From the NCBI GenBank assembly GCA_006384855.1, contig VCJN01000841.1, positions 186,001 to 250,000 on the forward strand: 64,000 nt of DNA, written 5' to 3'. The translations under genes and the position numbers were made by a program. Each line of letters opens with the position of its first letter. Position 1 is the first letter of the stretch. Below are positions 35,751 to 47,269 of this stretch, piece by piece. The notes beneath the pieces are model-generated. The model saw only the letters and a program-made list of their open reading frames with translations, was not told where the DNA came from and searched no databases. The stretch is from Tetraselmis striata. Its lineage: Eukaryota; Chlorophyta; Chlorodendrophyceae; Chlorodendrales; Chlorodendraceae.

Positions 35751-36742
35751 TGTATAGGTTTAAACGACATCTGCGGGAGCAGCCGCGCGTCAGCGCAGCG
35801 CAGTCATCCGTACGTAGCGCGAATGCTAGCAACTACAGCAACCCAATAAGAATAGCTTTTGGGTCTCGTCTCAAGCACGATTCACATTATTTTAAATATG
35901 GCAGAACATAACGACTACTAAATAGATAACGACTAGATAACGACTATTAAATATGTCAATAAATTTCGGAATAAAATATGTAACATTTAATGTCAACTGC
36001 AGGATATTGCTGCTGGCAACCCATCCTGTTTCACATAAGACCACCAGCGGCGGCCACGGCCCGCCATCGCCCGGGTGTATGATGGTGGCAAATTTACTCT
36101 GCTGCCCGTGTGTGGCCTCTGCCGCGACACAGCGCCGTGACACAGCAGCCGCCAGGAGCTCCTGGGTGACGCGGCTCAGTGTTATGTAGGCCTTGTAGAG
36201 GAGCGACAGGAAGCTCAATGGGGGGGAGCAGGACTCCGCGGGACGCAATGCGCATCCTGAGCATACAGAGCTCGGCACCGCCCTCAGGGGCGGCTCCTTG
36301 GAGATACAAGACTCCCGTAAGTACACGTATTCCGCTGCGTCGGTGCCCCCAAAAGCAAATTTGCTATCGGAGTGCCGATTAGCACGATGGCCGCCCTTGT
36401 TACTGAGCCGATTAACAGCCGCGCAACAACTCAAGAACCGCCGTCAGAAAGGAGCTTCTGTGCAGGATGCGGGTGTCACGCCGCAGCAGTAGAACCGTTC
36501 CATGTTGGGGTCGCCTTTGAGATTGAAAAGCAGGCATGTGATCCGCTGTGTGCGATGCTACAAAACAACACCGCTACGGCAATTGTAGGCCGGCAGCTTC
36601 TACGCGCAATGCAAAGAGAACTAAATGGTGCTGATGGCACCCAGTACCGTCAAGTACCCATCTGTTCCGGTTTAGCAGCAGGGTCTAGTGTACCTCGTTT
36701 ACAGCATCAGCATCCAAGCAGCAGTGTCTACATGCTGGCCAA
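35751..36742. other. intergenic between convergent genes, no gene seen
   Basis: AT-rich 3' flank of the GT29 gene to about 35990, then mixed-composition DNA up to the 3' end of the PPIL6-like gene. Short open stretches are not protein-like. Confidence 0.4.
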
Positions 36743-38235
36743 CTATGCCGTCTCTGCTGCCGGTGCTTCGCTGCCAGCGGCGGCGGGGGCAGGGTAGACC
36801 ATCTCACACTTGGAGAAGCGGATTGTTGTCGCCGGCCTCTCAAACCTAAGCTTGGTCTTCTCCACCAAGCGCAGTGCTCGCATGCCTGCCGCCGTGAAAC
36901 CACAAGTCAAGGCATTGCGCCGCTGGGGGCAGATGGCTGCCTTTTGCATGCATCGTACAACAGCCCTGATAGGGCCACGTCATGCTTCTATTTGATTTGT
37001 ATAATACGCATACTCATATCATCACGTGACCAGCGAATTACGAAGGGGACCTTCGGAAATATCTCCTGAATAGTCAGAATGCATATTCCTTAGATATACA
37101 CATATATATTAAGAGCCACATTGAGATGCAGCTTTGGAAGGTGATGAAAACTCACATTTGCTGCTGATGTTATTCAGTATTGCATTAGGTACGCGTTTCT
37201 CCACATGTATGTACATCTCAAAAAAAAAGAAACACTTACTACGCGAAACAGCACCGCAAATCCTGAATGCGCGGGTGAGGAAACAAGCGGTTGAGGGGGG
37301 GGGGGGGGGGGGGGGCGAGGGGGGGGGGGGGGGAAGGGTACCATCGATGACGCGCGCAAAGGCGACCTTTTTTCTGTCCAGGAATGGGCATGGCGCAAAG
37401 GTGATGTAAAAGTGCGAGTTGTTGGTGTGCGGAGTGGCCGTCTTGCTGGCGCAACCAATGATTCCAGGCTTGTCATGCCGGATCTGCGAACAGCATCCCG
37501 CACCGCCCGCCAGCAAAGTGTCAGTCAATCGCACATATTCAAATGGAAGCTTATATACAACAGTATTGAGGAGCCTTGTGAAGCAGAACATTGCTTATCG
37601 GAGAGGTATGGTACTAGTGAAACGGAGCCATGCGGTGAGTCGGTGAGGTACCTTGAATGTCTCGTCAGGGAAGGTGTGGCCCGGGTCCCCGTTGCCATGG
37701 CCTGAGACGACGTCACCCGACTGCATCCAGCCCCCAGGCACCACGCGGTGGACCGGGCAGTTCTGCAATGGCGCCAATCAAATACGATTTAGATTATTGT
37801 AAGTCTGCAGAATCTTGCTACTACTCCTGCCATATGTCAATGCAGTTGAGATTGTATAAGGTAATGCGCCCAGCGGAAAGGCCTGGAGGGTACACGTGTG
37901 AGTTTCCATAAAATACACAAATGGATGACAATTGAAAATGATGTGATGAACGTTCATCACCTTTCATCGATTAGTTGGTTACATGTACATGTGTATTCAC
38001 GCAACCACATGCAGTGCATCAATGCCCTTCTAGTACACGCACTATCAATGCAGAAAGCTTAACAGAACTGGGCGACAAACATCGCTTCGACGAGTTTGTG
38101 ATCTATGATAGAACACCCTGCATAATCAATGAATGCCAGAGTAGTAGAGGATACTGGTGTTTGCTGGACATGAATGTGCTTGAGAGCATGTCATGGTGCA
38201 TAGGCATTTGATAAAACTCAGCGATCTTGTCTTCA

Positions 38236-38286
<51 letters not shown>

Positions 38287-40039
38287 TGTAAAATGTTCAT
38301 GGGAAGCAGCAGCGGCTGCACGCGTACCTCGTAGCCGTAAGCCCCATCCAATCGGGTGGATGTCAGCAGCTTCACGAATTCCGCCGCAGTCTTTGGGCAC
38401 TCGTCCGCAAAGATCTCCACCAGCAGCTGCCCGATCGGCTGCTTGTCCTGGCTCAGCTCCATCCTGGCGAATTGCCGCTTCGACTCGGTCATATACCGCA
38501 GGAACTCCTTCTTAGCGAGGCGCTTGAAGATGGCGCCGTTGGTCTGTTGCGCGCAGGAATGTGTGCTTAAGCAATTACAAGCATCCGCATTAGGCACGCA
38601 TTCATCAAACATCAATATCAGATGCGCCAGTCGAGCCAAAAAACCTCAATGGGCCGATATCCGGACACTGGTTCACCAGCCTGATTTGCCATGTCCATCG
38701 TTCTATTGCATTCGGAGGGTGCAATGCATCTGTAACATTTAACTTTCAGTGAAAGCAAGCCTTGATTCACCCGATGCATCGGGCCATTGCGCTCGATCAA
38801 AAGATTGTCAACAGGGGCATAAGACTGCGGCACTGTGTTGACGACTCAAGGTCTAATTTATGTGGTGTATTGATCTTTGGGGTGCCAATCCGACATAAAA
38901 ACCACACGAGCGTCAGATAAATCCAATTCAAGATCGAATTGCGTGATATCGCATCAAAGTACCGCCAATCTTCATTATTCCCGACAGAGATCAAGCTGCC
39001 GGCCTACAGCTCTTCAGCCTTGCTGAGGGGCCACTCAAAGCAGGACGGCACACTGTAGGGGATTGCCGGGCTAGAGGGGCAACACTCCGCATGTACACTC
39101 ACCAGTCCAAAGCCAGCGCATGCTCTCACTGTCAATGCTTTTTCGGCGGGCATGCAGCGGCGCACCTTGCTGTCATCGTAGCCAAAGTGCTCCTTGGCCC
39201 ACTCCATGAACTCCGCCTCCCCGCCCAAGTAAGTGTTGGCGTCTCCGATGAGCGCCACCTGATGCCCGGCAGCAGCAGCACAGTAAATGGCACAGCCTTC
39301 ACGAATGACGCTGCAGCTTGTGGTATCAGCTCCGCCGCTGCCACTGCGATGGTTGCGGGGACTGAGAGGAGGCCATCCTCTGGGAAGGGAGCTGCCGACA
39401 CTCACCACAGCGGATTTGTGTGTGATGCCGGCGCTCTCCAGGGTCTTGGACACCCACAGCTCATAGTCTGCCGGTGGACAGTCACATGTAGCACACATAG
39501 TACAGTAAGCAACGAATGATGCGCCTTTATGCGCTCATATGCTATCAGTCGATGACGCGCGCCGTGCTTGTGCTGGCAGTGATAACGGCTGCCCTGCCCA
39601 CACCTATCGGAAGCATCCCCAGGACCGAGCACTGTATGCCTGACTCGCGCTCCAGAAACTGCAGGCAGCGAGGCACAGGCCAGCATGTCAGTAATTTCAT
39701 TACAAGCATCGCGCTGCGCGTGATGGCGAAGAAGCCGAGCAAGCGACGTTTCATGTTTGATGAATAATTTCTGCCCATGCGCGGTATGCTCACCCGACAG
39801 GCGACCGCCAACCTCTGGAACCTATCATCGTTCAGCTTCCCAGCAACTGTGGCACACGGTAGCAGTGGAGCGTTAGTCGCCGCCGATATCAGCTCAATTA
39901 TGCATAAGCAGGCTCGGAAGTGATCCGCATTGTAACGTGAGCGACGCAGTGAGTCGCGGTACGGAGTCGTGCTCGACTGCTCAGTAGAAAGCGGGCGGGG
40001 GGCGCCACAACGGCACGGACCAGTCACGCGATCCCCCAT
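36743..40039 (-). CDS. PPIL6-like cyclophilin (peptidyl-prolyl isomerase-like protein), 8 exons
   Basis: Modelled exons: 40039-39794, 39658-39604, 39467-39406, 39258-39166, 38543-38328, 37762-37652, 37483-37342, 36885-36743; all phases agree, about 355 aa. The N-terminal third ends in WAKEHFGYDDSK and the linker FLRYMTESKRQF, as in animal PPIL6. A cyclophilin domain follows: ECPKTAAEFVKLL, CPVHRVVPGGWMQSGDVVSG, HGNGDPGHTFPDETF, HTNNSHFYITFAPCPFLDRK and the last exon ALRLVEKTKLRFERP...ISKC-like FSKCEMVYP. The catalytic Arg (HRVV) is kept, but the usual SQFFI is SHFYI and the Trp that binds cyclosporin is Phe, so isomerase activity is uncertain. In animals PPIL6 is linked to ciliated cells. The first exon is least sure; an upstream in-frame extension carries a Gln run from a CTG repeat. 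Confidence 0.82.
38239..38284 (+). repeat. (TG)23 microsatellite in an intron
   Basis: An uninterrupted TG run of about 46 bp in the intron between PPIL6-like exons 5 and 6 ((CA)n on the coding strand). Confidence 0.95.
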
Positions 40040-41136
40040 CGTGGCCGGCTCGGAAACCTCCGCGGCAAAACTCTCCAAGGCAAATACTGATCTCCCTGAT
40101 ATCGGTCTGCCACCTGCTGCGTGCTGCTGCTGCTGCTGCTGCTGCGTGGAGCCTGCAGTGCGCTGGTGTTTGCGCGGTCCGCTTTGCTGTTTAGAGGCAC
40201 TCGAAGTCAGTAGCAGGTGCGCATGTCGACATGCGCGCACCCACCTCGCGCTACCTCGTGACGCGGCAGACGCCCCGCCCGCGCCAGCAACAGCAGCAGC
40301 AGGTGCCTGTATGCAGTAGGCGGTACAGGGTAGTCGCAGGGTGCCCTGACTCCAGCAGGATCGCCTCAGAAATCATACGAAGAACAAGCGCACTGAGGAC
40401 GATATCATAACGGCTGATAGCGTTTCACACTGATGATGGCGCACTCCCCGCGCGTCTAATGTTGTATGTTAGCACGGGAAAACTAAAACCCTGCTATACT
40501 CTCGTGCGGGGGCGCTAAGCTTTTCGTACTTGCGTCCTGTACTGAGAAAGTTTACGAGTGATGGGGTTTAGAAGTTTATTCCATAGCCTACTGCATCAGT
40601 GATATATTAGTGATATGGGGTTTATCAAGTGGGAGAGTCTGATGAATGCAAAGTGGGGGGGAAGGCGGGGGTGGCGCTTAAGCATTCAAGAAAGTTTCCA
40701 TACCGTACCAGCCAGTCCTGAGAACGCCAGCAGCAGCATGAAGTAATTTATAGCGTTTTGATAGCTCAGTGCTCGGCAGGCGGATGATGCTCTCTAATGA
40801 TAGCAGTGCGCATGGCACGAGTAATGGACTCGACAGATGTGCAGCATGCATGAAGTGCAAGGACAGGAGCATCCGTAAAAAGTACGATGCGCCATGCCCG
40901 CATCCCCACACCTGTGGCTGCATGCTCAGGCCCACTGCCCTGCGGCTGGGCACATGAGTGCGCCCCGCCTGGGCATTGAAGCGGGACGTTGGCGCGGAGG
41001 GGAAAGGAGACGTAATTGCAGGGATGGTGGGGTTGTACACCGTTACTTCTACATGAGCTACTAACAAACGCAGGTCCGGTGCCGCGCGGCACAGCCCTGC
41101 CCCTAGCGTGGCTAGCTGCAGTAGTGCGCCGCCTCT
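40040..41136. other. intergenic region upstream of the PPIL6-like gene
   Basis: Contains a (CTG)8-type repeat at 40121-40146 and otherwise no supported gene. It lies between the PPIL6-like 5' end and the aconitase 3' end, both on the minus strand. Confidence 0.4.
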
Positions 41137-43995
41137 CTAGGCGGACATTGCGCTGGCGGCCATGGCGTTGAGAGCCGAGCCATGCTTGAACCAGCTGATC
41201 TGGTTGTCGTTGAACGTGTGGTTCACGGTGAAGGTGTACTTCTCGCCGCTGGCCTTGGTGGCCTCCACGGTGAGGGGCACGCCGGGTGTGAAGTTGTCGA
41301 GGCCCTTGATAGACAGCTTGTCGGTGGGCTCGACCACGTCATAGTCGGCGGGGTTGGCAAAGGTCAGGGGCAGCATGCCCTGCTTCTTGAGGTTGGTCTC
41401 ATGGATACGTGCAAAGGAGCGCACGATGATGGCGGCGCCGCCCAGGTGGCGGGGCTCCAGAGCAGCGTGCTCGCGGGACGAGCCCTCGCCGTAATTCTCA
41501 TCGCCCACGACAACCCACTTGACGCCGGCGGCCTTGTAGGCGCGCGCCACGTCGGGCACGGCGCCGTACTCGCCCGTCAACAGGTTCTTCACCTTGTTCA
41601 CCTCGTCGTTCTCCGCGTTGACGGCGCCGATGAGCATGTTGTTGGAGATGTTGTCCAGGTGGCCGCGGTACTTGAGCCAGGGGCCGGCCATGGAGATGTG
41701 GTCAGTGGTGCACTTGCCCTTGGCCTTGATCAGGATGGTGGCATCATCAATGGAGTGGCCCAGCTTCACAAAGGGTTCGAGCAGCTGCAGGCGGTTGGAG
41801 TTGGGGTCCACGTCCACCGCAACGCCAGAGCCGTCGGCGGGGGGCGCTTGGAAGGTGTCCATGCCGGGGTCAAAGCCCTTCTCGGGCAGCTCGTCGCCGA
41901 AGGGGCTCTTCAGTTTGAGCTCAGAGCCGTCCGCGGCAACCAGGGAGTCCTTCTCGGGGTTGAAGCTGAGGTCGCCCGCGATGGCAAAGGCGGTCACAAG
42001 CTCGGGGGAGGTCACAAAGCAGTGGGTGGCGGGGTTGCCGTCGTTCCGGGCAGCAAAGTTGCGGTTGAATGAGGTGACGATCGAGTTGGCTTCGCCCTTG
42101 GCGACGTCAGTGCGCTTCCACTGGCCAATACAGGGGCCACACGAGTTGGACAGCACGGTGCCGCCCACCTTGGCAAAGATCTCCATGAGGCCATCACGTT
42201 CGATGGTCGCGCGGATCTGCTCGGAGCCCGGGCTGATGGTGAAGGGGACCTTAGCCTTGATGCCGGCATCCAGGGCCTGCTTGGCAATGGAGGCGGCGCG
42301 GGACATGTCCTCGTAAGAAGAGTTGGTACACGAGCCGATCAGACCGGCCTTGAGCTCAGACGGCCAGCCCGCCTTCTTGATGGCATCTGCAAACTCCCCG
42401 ATGGGGTGCGCCAGATCAGGGGTGAAGGGGCCGTTGACATGGGGCTGCAGCTCCGACAGGTTGATCTCAATCAGCTGGTCATAGGTGGCGCCCTCGTCAG
42501 CCACGAGGTTGTCCTGGAACTTGTCGCACAGGGCAGCGATGTCCGCGCGGCCGGTGGAGGCCAGGTACTTGGACATGCGCTGGTTGTACGGGAATACGGA
42601 GGTGGTGGCGCCAATCTCGGCACCCATGTTGCAGATGGTGGCCATGCCGGTGCACGACATGGTCTCCACACCCGGGCCAAAGTACTCCACAATGGCGCCG
42701 GTGCCACCCTTCACCGTGAGGATGCCCGCTACCTTGCAGATGACATCCTTGGGGGAGGTCCAATCCGACATCTTGCCGGTCAGCTTAACGCCGATCACCT
42801 TGGGGCACTTCAGCTCCCAGGGCAGCCCAGCCATGACATCCACGGCGTCCGCGCCGCCCACACCGATCGCGCACATGCCGAGGCCACCAGCGTTGGGGGT
42901 ATGGGAGTCCGTGCCAATCATCATGCCGCCGGGGAAGGCATAGTTCTCCAGCACGATCTGGTGGATGATACCCGAGCCAGGCTTCCAGAAGCCCACGCCG
43001 TACTTGGCGCCGGCCGTGGCCAGGAATTTGTACACCTCCCTGTCATCACACACATCATGCTACATCATTCCCCGCACCCAGTGGGGGAAGACAGAGGGTG
43101 GCACTTGTTGCAGGCCCTGAAACAGAGGCAGGGGGGGAGGGGGCGCACTTGTTGATGTCATTTGCAAGTTCCAGGTCAGCCACACCACCAAACTTGCCGC
43201 CGCGATCCTCCTGGGGGGAGGTGGTGCCCTCGATGAGATGGTCGCAGTGGATTGTGGAGGGCACCGCTGTCTTGGGCAGGCCGGAAGAGATGAACTGCAG
43301 CATGGCCATCTGCGCCGTCGCGTCCTGCATGGCCACACGGTCTGACGGAGGCGGCGCAGGGAGTCCCGTCATTGACTGCAGGCACAATAGGGAATACTAC
43401 TGGCACAGAGCAGATGACAAGGCAAGCCGAAAGGAGAAGAAAGGGGGGGGGGGGGGGGGGGGGGGCACATGCGGGCTAGATGGCGATACAGGGTGGATAC
43501 AGGTACAGGTATGGGAAAAGGTACTCCGAGGGGAAGGGGCTCACCAGGGCGCAGCCTCAAGTAGCTCACTCCTCGCTCGATGTCCTGGTTGGCAGGGTCG
43601 TCCAGGTGGCCGTACACAATCTGCCAGCCAGGTGCACATGCGATCGGCTGATCAGGATGAAGCAAGAGCACAAAGCAGCAGATGTTGGCAGGCATTGAGG
43701 CTGGCAGGTGGGCGCCGACCTTCTCCGCGAGTGTGAGCGGACGGTTCAGGCGCTCCTTCACCACTGTCAGGCGCTCGTCCATAAAGGCGTAGCGGTCGTT
43801 GAGGTAGTCGTTGGGCTCAAACCTACTCATGGGCGCCTTGGGCATGCCCGCCATCGCAGAGGACATACTCCGCACGCCATTGCGCACACCCTGCGCAACA
43901 ACAGCAGAGCGAAAAAGCGCACAGCCGTCAGGCAGGGCTCGGGGCGGCCAGCGGAAGGTGGCGTGCGGTCGTTTCTCCCTTTTATCCTGGGCCAT
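41137..43995 (-). CDS. ACO: aconitate hydratase (aconitase), probably mitochondrial (4 exons)
   Basis: Exons 43995-43720, 43620-43545, 43341-43149 and 43039-41137 agree in phase and give about 815 aa. The protein isomerises citrate to isocitrate through cis-aconitate in the TCA cycle. Visible signatures: [23 protein letters not shown] (first [4Fe-4S] cysteine), [11 protein letters not shown] (the CxxC pair), HCDHLIEG with a catalytic His, and the C-terminal swivel domain with [20 protein letters not shown] (substrate-binding Ser/Arg). It resembles mitochondrial-type aconitase rather than the longer cytosolic IRP1/plant type by its length and by [14 protein letters not shown]. The N-terminus before [20 protein letters not shown] is a probable transit peptide. 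A GCGCAG acceptor at 43893 leaves open that exon 1 lies further upstream and that the first 34 codons are intron. Almost all of the enzyme is one 1.9-kb exon; the short introns are all near the 5' end, one with a C-run. Confidence 0.95.
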
Positions 43996-45919
43996 CGCAC
44001 GGCACGCTGCGTCTGACTACGCGCCTAGAAGCTGTGAGGTTCAGCGGGTGATAATATCGGCAGCGAAGGTACTGTAAAATGCTCCCGGCTGCTCGACACT
44101 CGGGCGGTCGACGGCGTCACGACAAGCCGCCCCAGGGAAAAAAAAAGTATTGGGGATGAGCGAAGCACGCCTTCGGCAGGCCGCGCGCGCGTGTGGGCAG
44201 CGCGTCGCTTAGCGGTGTCGGATGCCGGACGAGGGAGCAAGGCGGGCAGCGATGTCGCGGAAGTAACGTTGGAAGCTTGCTGCGTCGCTATATACATTTG
44301 TGAGCACGGTACAAACTCTGTAGGCGGAATATAGCGGCAGTGGCCAACCCTAACGAGTACAACACACACGCGACCGGGTCGCCGACGGCAACAGGTGGCC
44401 GCGGGGGACCCCCACTCCAGGGCCATCACCGTGTCGTTCGTCATAGTGGTCTGCGGGTGTCGGAGCGCGTGCCGGTTCGTCGGGGGAGCCGCGCGGGGCG
44501 ACGGGTTCGGGGTGGGTGGTGTAGGCGGGGCCGAGCTGAGCCAGATCGTGCGCCACGGCGGTTAGGGGTAGCAGGGGGGCGGAGGATGTGTGGCTCCGGC
44601 GGGTTGGATGCTGCCGCAAACTAAGTAATGGCCCAGCCGATCTGGTGCCGGAAGTGCTGACGCTGACGACAGCATCTGCCTGGTAGACACGACGGCAGCA
44701 CAGCGACTCGGACGTAGTAGGCACGGGCATCACCGCCGAGCGCGTTTCGGCCCGGGCAAGGTGTAGGGCCAGAGATAGGGCAGAATCCTCTAGCGAAGAA
44801 TTAACTTAGGGACGCCCACGTAAGTATAGGTAAAGGCAGAAGCAGCACAAGGATTTATGGAGATACACATATTTCGGCCGCAGGGAGGCAATGAAGGCGG
44901 ATGAAATATAGGCGTGTGCGATGGCCGAGAGGTGCGGCAAGGCGGAGGTGGCTTCAGCAGCCCACGCGAAGCCGTTTCGAGCCAGGCGGCCATCGCAGGC
45001 GCTGCGTGCAAGGCCCAGAGGTGCATCTGGCACGGAACAAAGCAACGGATCCGTAGTGTACCAGCGCCACGAAGGAAGCAAGTGTCCCGGCAGCGAGGGA
45101 CGAAGAGGTCGGCTAAGGCGCGCGTAGCGACAACCCTAAAACCGAGGGGCGATACGTTTGTAGTACATTAACACAGTGTATGCCCGCTGTTCGGCCCAGC
45201 ACCGCGGGTAGCACCCGCCCCACCAACTGCCGGATGAGCGCTTCAGTTCAGCACGGTGAGAGTGGCTCCTACCTGCACGGTGGCGCGCCCCACAGTGGCA
45301 GCCGACATGGTGCCTGTGGCGCCCCTGTTTCAGACTAACTGAGGCAACCGAAGTAAAGCCCGACCTGGTTTGGGTCGGTCCTTTCGAAGGAGAGAGAAGG
45401 TGTTGCGGCGAGGCCGAAGAAGTGTCCGACTGGAGTTGCATTCTGCCACCCATATGACCGTCCATGTGCCAAAACCTACCTTGTCCGGCCCGCCGCGACC
45501 CAATGGCCGCCGCCCGCCGGCCCTGCTGGCCCGTCCAGCACAGGATGACAGGACAACTTATCGGGCGGTATTATTACCGCGGGCGGCGGCGGTTCCTTTA
45601 TTGCTACGAGTACTGTACGAGTCAGAGTACCGGGGTACATGAGGAGTGCGATGATGGACCGCCGCTACCAGTACCTGTAGTAGGTACCTCGTACCGTACT
45701 GGCGATGAATCCTTTTGGTAGGGCAGGCCAGCAGGGAGATTAGCCGAAAGTGCGCACGCTTAATTACACGGAAAGGGGCTTGCGGAAAATAGACACGAAA
45801 AGGGAGGGCGGGCGGATTGTGCGGGAAGGAGGCCAGCACAAAGCTCAGAGTGGACCCATCTCAAAGATAGTGGTCAACATTTAAAAGGTAGGTAGGCCAG
45901 GGAGGTTAGCCACCTCGAT
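43996..45919. other. aconitase upstream region and non-coding DNA
   Basis: Presumed promoter of the aconitase gene, with TATATAG on the minus strand near 44290 (about 300 bp upstream of the start, so probably not its TATA box). No gene supported up to the recombinase fragment at 45.9 kb. Direct short repeats of GTACC/GTACTG type occur near 45610-45700. Confidence 0.4.
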
Positions 45920-46601
45920 CTTCATGTCTGCGGAAGGGGCGGGCGGAGCGGTGCCCGATGGAGCAGAGGCGGTGCCAAGAAGTAAGTAAGCAAGGCCGCA
46001 AAGGACCACAATGGACAAAGCCAGCCGAACCTAAGCGCGGCGGCGGCGCAGGTAGGAAGCGTATAGTCGGGTCGATGTAGTCGTTGACTACTGTCGCAGA
46101 ATTGGGGGCCTAATCGCCTCAGTGGCGGATTTTGTCCAAGGGCACGCCAGCGGCGTTTGCGCCTGACGCCGCGACCTTTCGTAAGGAATGCGAGGTCCAC
46201 ACGAAACCTTCGAGGGGGGGGGGGGGGGGGGGGGGGAGGGGGGGGGGCGCTCGATTGACGCGGCAGACGCCCCGCTTGAGCCTGTCGCGAGGTTGGAGGC
46301 ATCTACGTAAGGGGTGGGGTGGCACTGTCGCCGGGGAGCGCCCAGAATCGGCCAGGTTGCTTGGCGAAGGGGGCCGCCCGGAACGCCGCGTCGCGATAGG
46401 CAATGAAGCGGCGTAGAGAAGATGCTCAAATGGGCACGGCGGTGGCATGGAGTTGAAGTAGTAGGGGCTTGAACCCGTGTCGACGCTTTTGGTGTCCCCC
46501 TTCTCGCGGTTGACGAAGAGGTTGATGTTGTGGGCGTCGACGGCCATGTCGTGGCGGAGTCGGCAGGAGACGTTGGACTCGTCACCATGGGAGGAGAACA
46601 T
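45920..46601 (-). mobile_element. tyrosine recombinase fragment of a DIRS-like retroelement
   Basis: The minus strand encodes LRHDMAVDAHNINLFVNREK near 46540, then, after a proline run, GFVWTSHSLRKVAASGANAA, GVPLDKIRHWG, one in-frame stop, and ATVVNDYIDPT near 46090. The HSLR (HxxR) and the Tyr of NDYIDPT match the catalytic end of a tyrosine recombinase as found in DIRS-group retrotransposons, which integrate without an integrase. The in-frame stop and a C-run (G on the plus strand, 46206-46247) that interrupts the domain mark it as broken or as carrying an intron there. The partner RT and RNase H lie in the same orientation at 53.6-55.4 kb. Confidence 0.68.
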
Positions 46602-46664
46602 AAACGTCGATCACACCGCTGCGCCGTGGCGAAAGATATTGCCGTAGTCGGTGGTGGTCGCGGA

Positions 46665-46840
46665 AAATTGAGATTGAAATTGAATTACCACGTGCTAATC
46701 CGCTGCTCTCCGCCGCCTGGATCGAGTTGCTCTTAGGGCTTGCCATCTCTAACCATAGGAGGGACACATATGTGTATTACAGCTCCAGCTTTGGCTACCA
46801 ACGGCCTTCCTCTTCTGTTTCCATTCCCGCCTCCTTCCGT
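46665..46840 (+). repeat. direct repeat D, copy 1
   Basis: Begins TTGAGATTGAAATTGAATTA, continues CGTGCTAATCCGCTGCTCTC, GCCATCTCTAACCATAGGAG and ends TTCCATTCCCGCCTCCTTCC. It matches 52733-52912 in the same orientation over about 175 bp. It lies just beyond the 5' side of the recombinase fragment. Confidence 0.75.
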
Positions 46841-47269
46841 TGCAGCCTTGGGCTGCCCCACATATCAACTATCACCGGCGCCCTCTCCGTCTTCCGCGCC
46901 CAGCTCGGCATAGAGCCCCATACACGCAGTCCGATGGTTGTTGGTCCGCTAGTTGCAGCATCGACCCGCGGCACAGGTGGGCATCGGGCTAGGGCGGTTC
47001 CATGTCACCGTAGAATTCCGATGCGTCCATTCCGACTAAGGCATAGGTGTCCCGCAGAGGAGACCTAGTTGGGCGAAGGCAGCCGGAGCGTCCCGCCCGT
47101 TCTAGGTATCGTGCGGGGGTCCCCATCCCGAAGCGGGCGCCATCGCGGCCGTTTTTAGCTGGGGGAGTTGTTAATTGGGGGTGTGCTGCTTGTGTTGGTG
47201 TCGGCGAGCAGAGAGCACGGAGTGCTCGACCCGTAACCTTTAAGACTTCCGCCACGCTGTACTTTGACG

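Noticed and set aside
37195..37263. Candidate last exon of the PPIL6-like gene reading GFAVLFRV...
   Set aside because: The exon at 36885-36743 fits phase and continues the cyclophilin fold (GMRALRLVEKTK...), so the earlier AG is not needed.
38239..38284. Coding Val/Cys repeat in the TG microsatellite
   Set aside because: Lies in an intron of the PPIL6-like gene; a simple dinucleotide repeat.
41182..43155. Long plus-strand open stretches opposite the aconitase gene
   Set aside because: They are antisense shadows of a strongly codon-biased gene; they have no known motif.
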